Assembly: GCA_022747635.1 (NCBI GenBank)
Contig: JAKTNV010000004.1
Coordinates: 88,476,552-88,540,551 of the forward strand
DNA from: Hetaerina americana
Taxonomy: Eukaryota; Arthropoda; Insecta; Odonata; Calopterygidae
Length of the DNA stretch: 64,000 nt
Direction: 5' to 3'
Part shown: in pieces, positions 32,715-44,689 of the stretch
Layout: every line of letters starts with the position of its first letter
Numbering within the stretch: position 1 is the stretch's first letter
Notes under the pieces: generated by a model
Database searches by the model: none
What the model was told of the DNA's origin: nothing
What the model saw: only the letters and a program-made list of their open reading frames with translations
Translations under genes and position numbers: made by a program

Positions 32715-35225
32715 TCGCAAGAGTTTCGTCTGAGCATCTGGTCATAAAAAAGGATAATCTTTTTGAAGTCACTTGAATAATTATTTTACTTAATTAGTCA
32801 CTTACGTAAGGTCTTGCATTTTATAAGCATTTTTAAGAATTTATTATCAATTTACATATTTTAAAAAGATTTTTAGCATTATTTAACCAACTATATTAGG
32901 AAAGATCCGATGATTTCTGTATTCAACTGTCCAATTAACGATTGGCTTGAGTTCTTCAGCAACGTTCTCTTAGAGAGAGGCAACAATGAGATGAAATATA
33001 GAGATTTTAGACATAAAACCAAAATGATTTTTGAAGTTCCGACATTTAGGAAGAGGTCAAAATATCAACTTTTCGGACATGAAACACGCATAAAAATTTC
33101 AATATTTTCCCTAAAATATAATCGATCTTCACCAAATGAAAATCAATAATTTAAAAAAGCGTTCCTTATTGATTGTTGATGACTCAATTAATAAAATTGA
33201 TAAATTTGAAAAAGCATTAAAAACCACTTTAAGCGTCTCTTTCAGTTCGCAAACTTTGCTAATCACTTCATTTTATCTATCCCGAGTAGAATTCTCATTT
33301 TGGATGAAATTGGATCCAATAATACATTGTTACATCATCACCTCTCGTGTAAATTTATATCAAATATGATATTTCCTTATAATCATATATTTAAAATAGG
33401 TCTTCCGGAGGCAGACAGAATCGCCCTAAAATCAATTTTTTTGGTCAAGGTCACCGAAATCCCAAGGCTAAATAACATACTTGAAGACCCTAAAGGACAG
33501 TGAAAAACAGCACGAGACTCAAGACGGAAGCATAACTTGAGATAATAGCAAAAGCGTCACGTAGAAAATGGTAGAATTGATGAAAAAAGGCTGGAAAATA
33601 TAAACTATGTACAATACATGAAATTAAACACTATATGCTTGTTAATGTGGATGCACAAAGGTAACGTCTCGTAAATAAAATAGAAGGTAACTAAAAGTAT
33701 TGGAATCAAGAGTAACGAATTGAAAGGAAACCAAAAATATTGCGAGGGGAAAATGAGTAGATATTTAAAGAGAGTAAAAATTCCCGTCTTGGGAAAAAGA
33801 GCACTTAAAAGAGTGCAATTGCTTTCCCTCATCCGTGAATCCGCACGTTGCGGAGGTAGAAGGGATCCCAGCATCCCATTCCCCGCCCCCTTCGTCCCCC
33901 GTCGACATTTGAGAGAAGGGAAGAAGAATCTCCCGAGAGTGCAAATACGAAAACCCGGGGAGCACGACTCTACTTATACACCAGCACACGCTTCCAAACA
34001 TATTTCCCGATGGGTGGTGACCTGGGAAGCGTGAATGAGACACGTCGAGGCGGCAGCAGGGTGCGAATTTTAATTCAGTCACCAATTTATTATTCCGTGT
34101 TTGTGATCCACCATGGCCGTACTCAATGGCCAATTCACTCTTTTATAATCTCTCCGGCTTCATCGTGATGCATCACGTCTTTATTCGGGGCGTGGTCATA
34201 ATTATTAAGGTTATAGGAGAAATGTATTAAAATGGAAATTCTTCAAGTCAATCGGTGTATCGTGGGAGCCCCAGTGTGCTGTTCCCTTAAAAACACTTCG
34301 TTTTGTTTTGTTGAGGCGCCTCTGACTGACACCAACTCCTTTCCTCGGTCTGTCTCTGGAATGCACTGCACAGCGACATGAGGATCCAAGTGCCAATGTT
34401 TCGCGTAGAACAAGAGGTAGACGGAGTTTCCCGTTTCCAACATACCAGAGAATGGAAGGAGAAGGAATAGCACCCTCCTGAGAATGAGAGAAGGTACAGC
34501 GCTCTCCTCACGAAGTCACCACAGAATTCTAAAGCAGAGTATCCTCGAGCGCGGGCAGATTCCCGTGGAAAGGTTCAAACTACGTGAGTAGGACGTGTGC
34601 TCGGACTCTTCCTCTCACTTTTGCTTCTTCCTCCTTATATCTTCGAGAGAATGCATAAAGCAGCAGCAGCAGAGCAGAGCCGTTCTACGGAAATAATACG
34701 ATACCTTTAAAATCGAAAACGAAGAAATTGGGAGAAAATTTTTAACGCCACATGGAGATTGACAATTTTATTCACCGAAAAAATCATTTGATGGATCCAT
34801 TAGATAGCTTTTAAAATAGCGTCTTTCCTCGCTTTTGAAATATTTTTATTCTGCGTAAGTTGTTTTACCAATCCAAGTTTTTGATCATATTTATCGATGA
34901 TCAAATTTGAACCTCTCGGATCCGTGAATGTAATATTAGCTAAGGGAACGTGTTCTCAATGCGTATCTCAATCTCTTAAAAAAAGCTAAAAAAAGAAAGT
35001 TCCAAAAAAACAACGTATTCTTTAATTGAATAAAAATCTTTCCACATGTTATCTTTGATCACACTTATTTTTCCAAAAGCGCCTGTTTGATTTCTTTCTA
35101 TTATGAGAGATATTATTTTAAATTGGTATCGTTTTCAGGGATTAGTATCCAGATAAATTATTATTCCGCGGCTATACTTCCCAGGGTTTTTCAACATTTG
35201 TCGTCGATGGAGACACATAAAATAT
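32715..35225. other. Mostly AT-rich, no gene; modest GC-rich patch at 33830-34070
   Basis: Short frames (32910-33149, 33136-33369, 33720-34034 and minus-strand partners) show no domain. 33830-34070 is GC-richer. No RNA gene or repeat was found. Confidence 0.45.
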
Positions 35226-35700
35226 GACTAGGCGATGCATTTACGAAAATACTGAAATGAGTAGGTGTTTTGCATTGCGATGGGTTTCGACTTCCTTCCG
35301 TTCGCCCTGCCCTTCGCGGTACACGAGCGATGGTCTCGGAGTGCGTTTGAGGACAGTTGCCACTGAGGTGGGGACCGCAGAAATATAACGAAGACGGGAG
35401 CGTCGACGGCGCCGTCAATGCCAATGGAGCGCCTTCTCGGTCCTATCGCAACATCTCCTCGAGGTTCGCTTCCCCGGCGTAGGTAACTATCTGAACCGGG
35501 GTGCATGGCGGGCGATGGGGAAGGGCAAAAGTGGGTGCCGGGGGATGATTTCCCCAGCCTCTTGCACCCCTCCCTGTCCACGCCCCAATGATTGATTCGT
35601 GGAAAAGAAGAAGAGCCCCTCTACAGCGTTGAATCCTGGATGGTAATACCAACAGAGATCGCTGAGGTCGCTGCTGTGGTTGTCAGAAAGACAGAGGTCA
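35226..35700. other. GC/CpG-rich patch
   Basis: GACGGGAGCGTCGACGGCGC near 35390 and similar CpG-dense strings occur. Minus-strand frames at 35228-35581 and 35443-35652 overlap and lack motifs. Confidence 0.45.
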
Positions 35701-36299
35701 CTAAAATATCTTCTGCGTTTATGGAGATGGGCGCTCTGTAAATAACTCGTGAGAAAGCCATTTAGATTTAAAAGGGTATTTAAGGAAAGAACGCTTCCCT
35801 TTAATTAATTTTCATGGGTAGAATGGTATCACAAAGCACTCTGGACGCTCCGGAGGAAAATTTCCCCTCGCATTTTGGCGAATACCATTTGGCCCTTCTC
35901 TTCAAAATTATCTTAATATGAAGTTACATGGTAGTTTTATATGATACTAATATTACGAAACATTGACACATTTTTGAGTAACTTTTACTATAGCCTAATT
36001 TAGAGAGCATAAGTATTCGGGAATATTACCACTAGTGATGAAACTATTGAATGAATTTCATGATTTATTAACACCTGAGTAAAACTGCACATTCAGAGTT
36101 AATTTAATGTTCGATGTCTTATATTTGGAAGAGTAAGCACTAGAAATCTGATGAAATGGTAAGGAAACTAATTAAATATTTTTTTGGAATGTACCACTTC
36201 GAGATATCACGATACAGCAATTCATCGATTTCCTCTTCCCGCTCTTCCTATACAGTATGCCCTCTTTGAACTCAAGTCACTTCTAGTTGGCTGTTAGAA

Positions 36300-36510
36300 G
36301 TAATATGTTCCAGGAAGTAAATACAGTAAGAAGAAGGGAAATAGCGTGAGCAACGGACAATCAGAAGTGACTGAGCCCAAGCAGAGGCAATATATGGACA
36401 GAAAAAATAAAGCCCCGCTAACAGCTTCCTGAGGAAGATGGCAGACACGTCGGCAGCTCAACCCCTGACCACCTGGTGGTAAACATGTAATAAAGACTTT
36501 ACCGTAATCG
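36300..36510 (+). repeat. Possible terminal fragment of a Penelope-like element
   Basis: CTTCCTGAGGAAGATGGC followed 60 bases later by ACATGTAATAAAGACTTTAC recalls the layout at 55.3 and 62.5 kb on the minus strand: a CCTGATGATG-type string, then a GTAAAATAAAG-type string. This is weak and based on motif order only. 35701-37039 otherwise shows nothing. Confidence 0.2.
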
Positions 36511-37039
36511 TTCACAGGGAAAATTTCAATTACTATATATTTTGACTGAAAACATTTATAGTTTTTTTTTAAAGTTTCATATTTTGTCAAATTTTTTAAA
36601 TTTATGTTGCAAAGTAATTTACAGGAAACACCTATCCTGTGTCTGGTATCTAGCAATGAATTGGCTGTTTTTGATCCTATTTGTTTTACCTATGCACAAT
36701 AATAATAATTTCCAAGATTTTGTGATACTTTTTCTCTTAATATATGAGTATTTTTTAGACGAAAAGAACGACAACCATAAAATTTGGGCATAAAAAGGCC
36801 TAAATAGTCCTACAATATATAATAACACTTCAGAACAATTTAAATAGATATAACACCCATTGCACTTGGAAAAGTTGGAAAAAGAGTGATCGATTTTACT
36901 ATTATTGGTTCAAACATTTGAAGAAACATTTCTTGAAGAAAACCGCGATTAAAATAACACTATACCATATAGAATATTAAATTCTTGTCCAAAGCATCTA
37001 ATGAGAAAACTGGAATGAAAAATAAACCGAATTCTCGAG

Positions 37040-37394
37040 AGTCATTAAATGGAACGAAGGTTTCTTTCGGTACAAGTTTTCTCCACATTACACATTTGTA
37101 CGCTCATTTCTGAAGTATTGACACCATTGTTAAACTTTTCCGAATCTGGACAGTTTACAATCCTTTTGCTAACAAAAATCGAATCAAAGCACTTATTTCC
37201 AAACTGGGGGGAGCAACAGTTTCTGTGGAAATTGTTATCTGCATTTACCGACAGGCAAACAATTGCTGAATCAAAAATAAAATTTGAGTGACTTCACAAC
37301 CAGGAAATAGCTGGTGCTGCATACGCACAACTTTGTTGTGACACGCCAACATTTAAATATAAGGAAACGGCTATTACTTTTGGAATACTCCTCG
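37040..37394 (-). mobile_element. Decayed mariner-family transposon, lineage E, 5' part
   Basis: The minus strand starts at a TA (37395-37396) with CGAGGAGTATTCCAAAAGTA and ATAGCCGTTT, matching the start of the 16 kb relic. Further in it reads QWCQYFRNERTNV, matching the 'RWCrqFkeGRTNV' transposase linker, and then stops. The catalytic region is absent. Confidence 0.65.
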
Positions 37395-39915
37395 TATTAA
37401 TGGTAAACTTTATGATACACGTGTTCACCAATGAAAACGAATATTTCCAAAACATTTCAAAAACAACTAAAAATACAAATATTTTGCCAATTGAAAAATA
37501 TAGAGTTCGTATTAATGGTGATTATGTTTTTCAGGTTTCCGTGGTGCGAGGTGGAGGAAAATACTGCTCAAAAAAGGAGAGACAGGGGATTGGCAGAAGT
37601 GATAGAGGTCTCTCGTGTCTCATGGAACAGGAAGATGAGTGCAGCCATTATAAGAAACTTCGGCGTTCCAAGAGAACTGATGGCAAAGAATAAATATCTG
37701 GAGTGTAGACAAAAAACAAGCACCGTTTGTATTAATCTACGACAAACGTGTCGCGTTTTTGAACATTTAAATTTATTGGCGGAAAAAATTAATCACCAAA
37801 TGGTGGCGGTGGGAAATTAGGCACTCCAACCCCGGGAGGAATCTCACCCACGCTCCTGAACAAATTCTCGCTCCTAAGCAAATTAACTCTCCGGGAAAGT
37901 GAAGTGAGATACCCTCTGCACGGTGTCTCTCCATTGTGATTGTGTGCGAATTAATCGGACGGGGATGTAAGTTTGAAAAAAAAATAACCCGTTCGGGCAA
38001 ACAGTGCATTTGCAATATTTGTGTGACTCCTTTCCCCATACCAAGGACAAGAGTTGAAGTAATTTTTTTGCACCACTCAAAGATACTTTCGATTGAGTCC
38101 TCGGTTTAAAAAAACGGAGAATATCTACCAATCCCTCAGGATCTGTAAATATCAGGGGCAAATAAAAGGAAGGGTCTCATCGGTGGAAATCCGCTTCCAA
38201 AGCGGTGAAAGAAGATTGTGCTCCGACTGCCTAAGCATAAAATAAGGAAGTCCGTGCATGCTAGGCTATTACTGCGGATCACATTTCAGAGAATTTATCA
38301 AACATATTAAGGATATTCGAGGAATTCCAAAATTAAGTTGATAGTTCCTCTGCATACTGAAACAAATATCTTACTTCCGAAATTTCTCCGCATTTAAGTA
38401 GCCATAATATTTAACTCGAGATGACATGCTTTTAGAGACTTCTCACTCAAAAATGACTCTAGGTGACGACGCAGCAACTTAACTATCAGTGAAGAGAGAA
38501 AAGAGGCGCGTGATTTTGGGGTGTCAAGAATTCTTAATCGTCGACAGATCATTTCCTTGCTTGGACGACTATAAACCTTCTCCCATCTTCTAAATCGAGA
38601 CCCTTGTCTTGAGGACCGAGGCACGTCGGTGGAGCACAAGAGGATTGCCAGCTGCTTGGGCGACTTCCATGACTGGCTGACGAGAAACTTTCCCATTACA
38701 GCGCTGAAAGTGACAGAATTAAAGCGGCTGCATATTTTTGTATCCCTGCCATTTTGAATTAGAGAGAGAGAGAGGTGGTCCTGTTTCTACTCCTAACCTC
38801 TCAATTGAATTTTTTCATCAGCCGCTGATATATAGTGTAATGAAAATGATCGGTTCCCTCGCAAAATCACAGCCTTAATCGGATTGTTCGACCAGAAGTC
38901 CTATTTTATGTCACAACGAGTAAAGTTCCCCTCAGTTTGGTCTCAACCACTAATTAATCTCTAACTTGTGACGTGGACATTTATTGAGAAATATAGACTT
39001 ACAGCTACAAGCAACTGTTTATACTTTGAAAGTAATATTTTTGGGCTCTCAGAAATTGAATTAGTAATTTAAAAATGGTTAATTGGTCTTGATATTCTAT
39101 CTCTGAAGATATTTCTAAAATTCATAGGGGTTTTCTCATAGTTCTAAGTCGAAAGACAGAGGAAATATTTCTTACCAAGAAAGGGAAAAAGTGAAAGCTT
39201 GTGTGCTAGGTTTCATTTTTATGAGGTTTAAAAAATGTTTCCTCTAGGAGTATGTCATGATTTCATGGTAGTAATACAAGTTTCTGAATATATGCATTAA
39301 TGCATATAATTTACAGAAAGAGACGACTTAATAAACAATGAAATTTTCAAATTTAGTACTCAGTATCAAATTAATTTGTGAGCCACTATAACTTTTCCGT
39401 TCAGGGTAGCATAATAGTGCTCCTAATAGTACTCTTTCGTGGTATCGAAATTTTTCTGAACAGGCATTTGTCAAAGTGATCGCTCTTGGAAGTACAAAAT
39501 TCAATTGCATGATTAATTAGTGCAAAATTGTAATTTATACGTGTCGAACTTCTGCTTAGAATGTTGTCCTTTGCGGATGAAGTACCTTTTTCAAAATCTT
39601 TTTACCCATGCTAGATGAATACATATCTTTATTACATTCGACTATTACACTGTTGTGAAACTATAGACTTTTCACCACATTAATGACGCTACTTGCCATC
39701 ACGAGTTATTATATAGAATCTTCTAAAGATTAAGTAATCATAAAACAGTTTATCTTAGTCCATATCTCAAGATAAGAAGCCGGGACCACTTATGATATCC
39801 TGAAGGTAAAAAAAAACTCGGCATGGGCAGGCATATGAGGAATGTAAAAAAATAAATTCTGAGGATTTAAATGAAAGTATTTAATGTTATATGATGCGTT
39901 TATATTGGGTTCCTA
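37395..39915. other. AT-rich DNA without recognisable features
   Basis: Overlapping frames at 37400-37693 and 37431-37820 (+) have no family pattern. A short (AG)7 run sits at 38761. A Ser/Arg/Lys-rich minus-strand frame at 38394-38696 is not recognised. Confidence 0.45.
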
Positions 39916-42374
39916 ATCCCTTTGCAATCAGGCTCTGAGCGCTGCTCAATTCAATTGAGCAGCGCAGTTTGGAGTTCGCATCCTTTCGCTGAGAATTTGA
40001 ACGCTCGCGTGAACGGTTCCAACCGCCGAGCGACCTCACCGACCTCGACCTCGACCGTAGAAGAGATCTCCGGAGCAAGGATCCCTGCTTTGAGTGTGCT
40101 CCCTCAATGGGCCAGCACTAGAGGAACGAGGGTCGCCGAGGCGAGCGCTTCAGTAGAGAGCGAGACGGGAAGGCCGCGGAATCATTCAGGGCATTCTGTG
40201 ATTGGTTTCGGTGATTTTTTTTAGTTTAGCCGTTAAATCTAAAGAGATAAAGTGAGGCAAGCATTAGTCGCGAGCGGGAGTACGGAGATTTGCCGCAATT
40301 GGAAGTGATCCCCCTTTCCTCGTGTATAATGGAAGGGGAGAGAGAGAAAGAGTAGGGTGAGCGCGCATAAATAAATACCTACCCCTTCTCGGATTCACGC
40401 AGTTTCCGAGGCGTTGGTTCAAGAAAGACACGCCAAGGTAGGAGGTTCTTGAGAGTGGTTTGAGTGGCAAGCGGGGTAGCCCCTCCCCGTCCGTTAGCGA
40501 ATGCTTCCCCTCATAGGTGAACCGACTGCGGGAGACCCCTGCTTACGGATCGGGTGAGGACGGAGCCGGAATGAGGAAGCGAGTTTCTCAGCGGTGAATG
40601 GGGAGGGGAACGATTTAAAGCCCGATTAGCGTGCGTGCACTGAAGTCAAAGTGTGGGGGACGGTTGGGACCTGAGCCAATAAAGGAAAGTATAATAAAAT
40701 GGAACCATTGATCGAAAAGTAGAAAAATAAGCAGCAATGAAATCTCCGTAAAATGGAAATGAAATGAAGAGGAAATCAACAGGGGAACGGGAAAACATGT
40801 GGGAAATGCATTTTGGGTGAGATGAAATGGACTATTAAATTTGGTATAACTAAACCTGAGGAGAGACATCATCGCATAAATTTGCAGTACAGTGGTCTCT
40901 GAAAACTTAGAAGGTTAAGAAAAGATTGAATATAATTACGATGGCCAATATTCCAACCCGCAAAGAGAACACAGCCACTAATGGATAGTTTTTTGGTCAC
41001 GCTCGTGCTTAGAAAATATCTGCTTGGTGAATGGTGATCGATATCGTACGCGCACAAAGCTTAATATAGTGATATTCACTCGAATCATTTTGTCTGGAGA
41101 CAAGAGGAGGAGGCATATCATCCTCTCCCCTTCGGTTCGCTTCTCTTGGAAGTAGGCGGTCAAATGGATCGGTGTTCGTGCGCAGTGCAATGTGGTTGCG
41201 CAATTGAGAGCCCGAGGAGTGAAGTTTCGAGGCAATGCGTGCGGCGGTATCCGAGGGAGCTGAGTAGAAGATTTGCAGAAAGAAACCAAAGAGGAGGACT
41301 TTGTGACGCAGGAGACTCGGGGTGCACGGGTGATGGATGCTGCGAGTGCGGCAAATTTCGATAACACCGTGCTAGGGAGCGAAAGCCTCGGAAACTCGTG
41401 CTTGCAGAAATAGCGACAGGAGTGGGGGAAAGTTTTGACGACTGAGGGGAGATATGTGCAATGTGCCGAGAGCATTTCTTTTCCTCAGATACAATGAAGG
41501 AACCTTGAAATTCCCCATAGAACTCAGGAGGAAAACTAGTTAAGTGTGGATAGTTTTGGTTTAGAACCTTTGGTGTGGGGTGGAGACTAACTTACGTTCG
41601 AAGCGGAGACGTGTATCCTTGGGAGGGGCTAATGCACACCGCTGTGAATCCGAAGCCATCCTCTCGCATGGGAATGAGCCTTGTCGCCTCACAGACAACA
41701 GCAGACTACAAATGAAATACTGTAAAAATAACGTTGATTAATGAAATCATATTGGGTGGCCTTGGAATGTTATCATTACAGGATCGGGCTATTGAGTGAG
41801 GGAAAAAGTTATTCTTTGGGAAGGGTTATCTAAACTCTCACAGTGCAAATAGCTAGAAAGTGCTTCTCCTAAAATACCTGATTAATTTTATATTTATTTT
41901 TTGTCTTTTGTTTTGGCCAATATTGAGAATATGTAGTCCCTTCTTCCACCTAACTACTATACTCAGCATTGAAGACATTTACAAAGCAAACTAGTGAAAC
42001 TTCAACGAGAATCGATGTAGATTCATGAGGCCATCTAGTGCATGAGCACTCGTGGCAACTAACCCGTGGCTCGGCCGTGTTTCTTCTGCCTCCGCCCGCC
42101 GTTCAAGGACGCACCAACAGAAGGACCCCGCCAAGATAGAGAGAGGACGGCCGTGCCCTTTCCCGGGATTGTTCTCCACTAGACCGATTGCGAGTGCGGG
42201 GGATGGAGTGCCCGAAGAGGAGACGGGTGTGAGGGGGCCGGGGAAGCCAGTTCGTCCGAGGGCCTTCTTCTCACAGTGCCCCCAATTGGGGATCTGTCCC
42301 CACGGGCCTCCTCTCCCCCTTCTCGCTGAGGTGACACGTATGGAGGGGGAGGGGCGAGCGGTCCCGGGGGGCGG
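39916..42374 (+). promoter_or_regulatory. GC/CpG-rich upstream region and probable 5' UTR of the signal-peptide gene
   Basis: Two GC-rich blocks (39920-40690 and 41040-42374) precede the coding start at 42375. An in-frame TGA at 42327-42329 shows that the reading frame does not extend further upstream, so at least the last ~45 bases are untranslated. No TATA box was found at an obvious position. A CpG-rich, TATA-less promoter is the likely type, but the transcription start cannot be placed. Numerous open frames in both orientations here (39922-40224, 40978-41475, 41146-41364, 42052-42378) overlap and have no domains. Confidence 0.45.
39939..39965. repeat. Perfect 13-bp-arm palindrome
   Basis: GCGCTGCTCAATT at 39939-39951 and its exact inverted complement at 39953-39965 are separated by one base. 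It sits at the left boundary of the GC-rich upstream region. Confidence 0.92.
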
Positions 42375-42510
42375 ATGACCCTTCTCCGGACATCGCACAT
42401 GGCGCCCCCCGGCCGGTGGGCGCCCCTCCCCTTGGTGGCTGCCTTGGTGCTAGTGCTGCTCTGCCTGGTGCCGTCCCTCGGCCCGTGCGTCCAAGCCGCG
42501 GGTGATCACG
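42375..42510 (+). CDS. First coding exon: signal peptide of a secreted or membrane protein
   Basis: ATG at 42375 (alternative in-frame ATG at 42399) opens 45 codons plus one base. After a short start (MTLLRTSH) the second Met begins MAPPGRWAPLPLVAALVLVL, followed by LCLVPSLGPCVQAAGDH. This has the layout of a cleavable signal peptide: basic/polar start, a ~15-residue Leu/Val core, then a small-residue cleavage zone (V-Q-A before A-G-D-H). The exon ends at a strong donor, GTGAGT, at 42511. The intron is phase 1, typical right after signal-peptide exons of extracellular proteins. An in-frame stop at 42327 limits the start. The mature protein is not in the exon, so its identity is unknown; no convincing second exon was found in the remaining 21 kb. 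The second ATG is more likely to give a well-formed signal peptide. Confidence 0.68.
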
Positions 42511-42516
42511 GTGAGT
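42511..42516 (+). other. Splice donor of the signal-peptide exon
   Basis: CACG|GTGAGT matches the metazoan 5' splice-site consensus in the intron part (GTRAGT). It leaves one coding base on the exon (phase 1). Confidence 0.65.
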
Positions 42517-42853
42517 CCATCCCTTCTCCCCCTTGATGCATAACCCTTCGCCAATCAATAATTGGACGATAAAGTAATTCTTGCTAGGAAATTTTCAAAT
42601 TTTCCAAATTACAGACGTTGTGGATAAATCTGTAATAATAACAAAAGAATTCTCATTTTACCCAGGGGTAAGAATTCACTTTCTCCGTCGAAACTTGATT
42701 GGCTATGACACTTGTCTAGGGGTGAAAATTTTGGAGAGCGGGGGAAGAGACGAGCATACGATAGGGGAGGAAGAGTTAGATAGGGGGTGACGCAGTTACG
42801 GCGGCGATCAAAAGGAAAGAGGTGGCGAACGATTCAAAGATGCTGACGATTAG

Positions 42854-43159
42854 GGGGATCGAAATGGTGCAGGGGCTAACGTGCTGGCTTCCCACCCAGA
42901 GGGCCCGGGTTCAAATCCCGGCGGTGTTGAATATTTTTCAGTGGTATCTCGATCCTTACTTGAAGTGCTTTGTGGAGGGCACTTTGAGTGAGTACGCCGT
43001 CCGTCGGATGGGACGTTAAGCTACGGACCCCTTGGCGCCTTTCGTAAAGAGTTGGCTAATGCCGGCGCCGGGTTTCTCTCCACCCTTCATCCTTTCCTGT
43101 CCATCCCCTATGGCGCAAATGTCTGAGCTGTCGGTCGCCTCCCCTAAATACTACTACTA
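42854..43159 (+). mobile_element. tRNA-derived SINE, family 2, full-length with target duplication
   Basis: Starts GGGGATCGAAATGGTGCAGG, with B box GGTTCAAATCCC, and ends with CTCCCCTAAATACTACTACT. CTGACGATTAG occurs at 42843-42853 and again at 43160-43170, an 11-bp target-site duplication. It lies ~340 bp downstream of the exon-1 donor in the same orientation, so it is inside intron 1 if that exon is real. It closely resembles the minus-strand copy at 32394. Confidence 0.96.
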
Positions 43160-43170
43160 CTGACGATTAG

Positions 43171-43975
43171 ACGTTCACCCCCCAGGATGTGTTAAAGCGA
43201 GGGTAAAAGACAAAACGTAGAATTATGAAATGCCGAACGATTACAAAAATGGCAGTTATTAAATAAAAAATTATTTTTTTAATTTAGGCCAGCTATTAAT
43301 GATCGCTAGTTAAAATTTGATAAAATAAATTTGCTCTCTCACAAAAATTAATTGGTCCATTGAAATGCGTAGTTGATTATTACATGTATAATTTCTTCGT
43401 GTGTTGATAGAAATAAAACCATTTCATTGTCCCAATACTCAAATTAAATACAAAGTAATTTTTAAACCTATTTGTCTGTTTACTCGGCATAATCGATTTA
43501 CATATTATATCACAAAATAATGTTATTAATTATGATTTAGGGTTACTTAAGTTTTGGTGTAAAACTCTCCTTTGAAATAAATTTGGATATAAATTTCGGA
43601 GGTTGAAAGCTTTCTTTTTAAAAATTATATACCTAACAATGATTCCTACTGGACATTTAATAAAATCAATCTGAGCGCTATAGCTGTAAATATATATTTG
43701 TTTTTTTAGGATTTATCCTGAACTTGGTATTAAATTTCAATGCCTATTGCTGAAAAGAAATCATGCGTAAAAGATTATAAGAAGGTTAATTCAAAATCAA
43801 ATTTGAAATTATTTAATAACTTTTGTCCATTAGATTCGCTAAATATCCCCCTCTCTCTCCATCAGCGGTCGCCAAGTATTAATTCCGTCAACATTCAGTA
43901 GTTTCGCACACCACATGGCAAAAAATCAGGTCTGGGAGATCATTGATCATCGATGGAGAAGAAAATATAGGTGTA
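43171..43975. other. AT-rich, presumably intronic, without recognisable features
   Basis: Long A/T runs. No open frame or repeat of note. Confidence 0.5.
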
Positions 43976-43980
43976 TATTA

Positions 43981-44345
43981 AATGCCGTTCCTGAAACACA
44001 CCATCTTGTTTATTTGGAATTTATAATTGTTGACATTGTTGCCGTGGATATAATGGAGAGTATGTGAAGCCAAATAAAATTATAGTTACATTAATGAAAA
44101 AACAGCTCTAATTCTTCAGTTTAAATATAGACACCTAATTTTTGGGTAGTTTTTATAAGTTTTATTTCCCATTCCTCCGTAATTTGAATGTCTTCGTAAA
44201 TTAAATGCCATTCCTGATACACGCCATTTGGTTTATTTAGAATTATATGTATAAGTGTTGATACTATTGCCATTGATTGATTGACTGGGAGCATTAAACA
44301 CCGAAAATAATAATGGTTTTATTAATGGAAAATGGCTTTTTAAAA
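43981..44345. repeat. Two decayed direct repeats, offset of 223 bp
   Basis: AATGCCGTTCCTGAAACACA at 43981 and AATGCCATTCCTGATACACG at 44204 begin two similar blocks. Both continue with CATTTGGTTTATTT-like sequence, GTTGA.A.TATTGCC and, ~100 bp on, a TTA.ATTAATG.AAAA segment. They are diverged, so the duplication is old. Confidence 0.65.
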
Positions 44346-44689
44346 AATCAATGATTTCTAAGGATCACTGTGGAGGGTTGATGGAGCGGTACACTTAATA
44401 GTCGTCACGACAGAAATAGAATTCCGAAGAAACCTGCTCGAATTGATTTTAAGATCGTAATACACTGACTAAAGGACAACCTTGAAAGAGAAGCCATTTG
44501 AGTTTCAAACTGACGAAAAAAGTGAAATAGGACCGAGTTTCATTTTTGTTCGCACGAATTAGATGTATCACGATCTATTGACTTTGAGGGATGACTCAAG
44601 ATGGGAATAAATCTCTGCATATTTCATTGAAGCGAGAAATCTATTGAAAGTCCAGCAATTGAAATCGGTCGGATTGGTGTTATCTCGGG

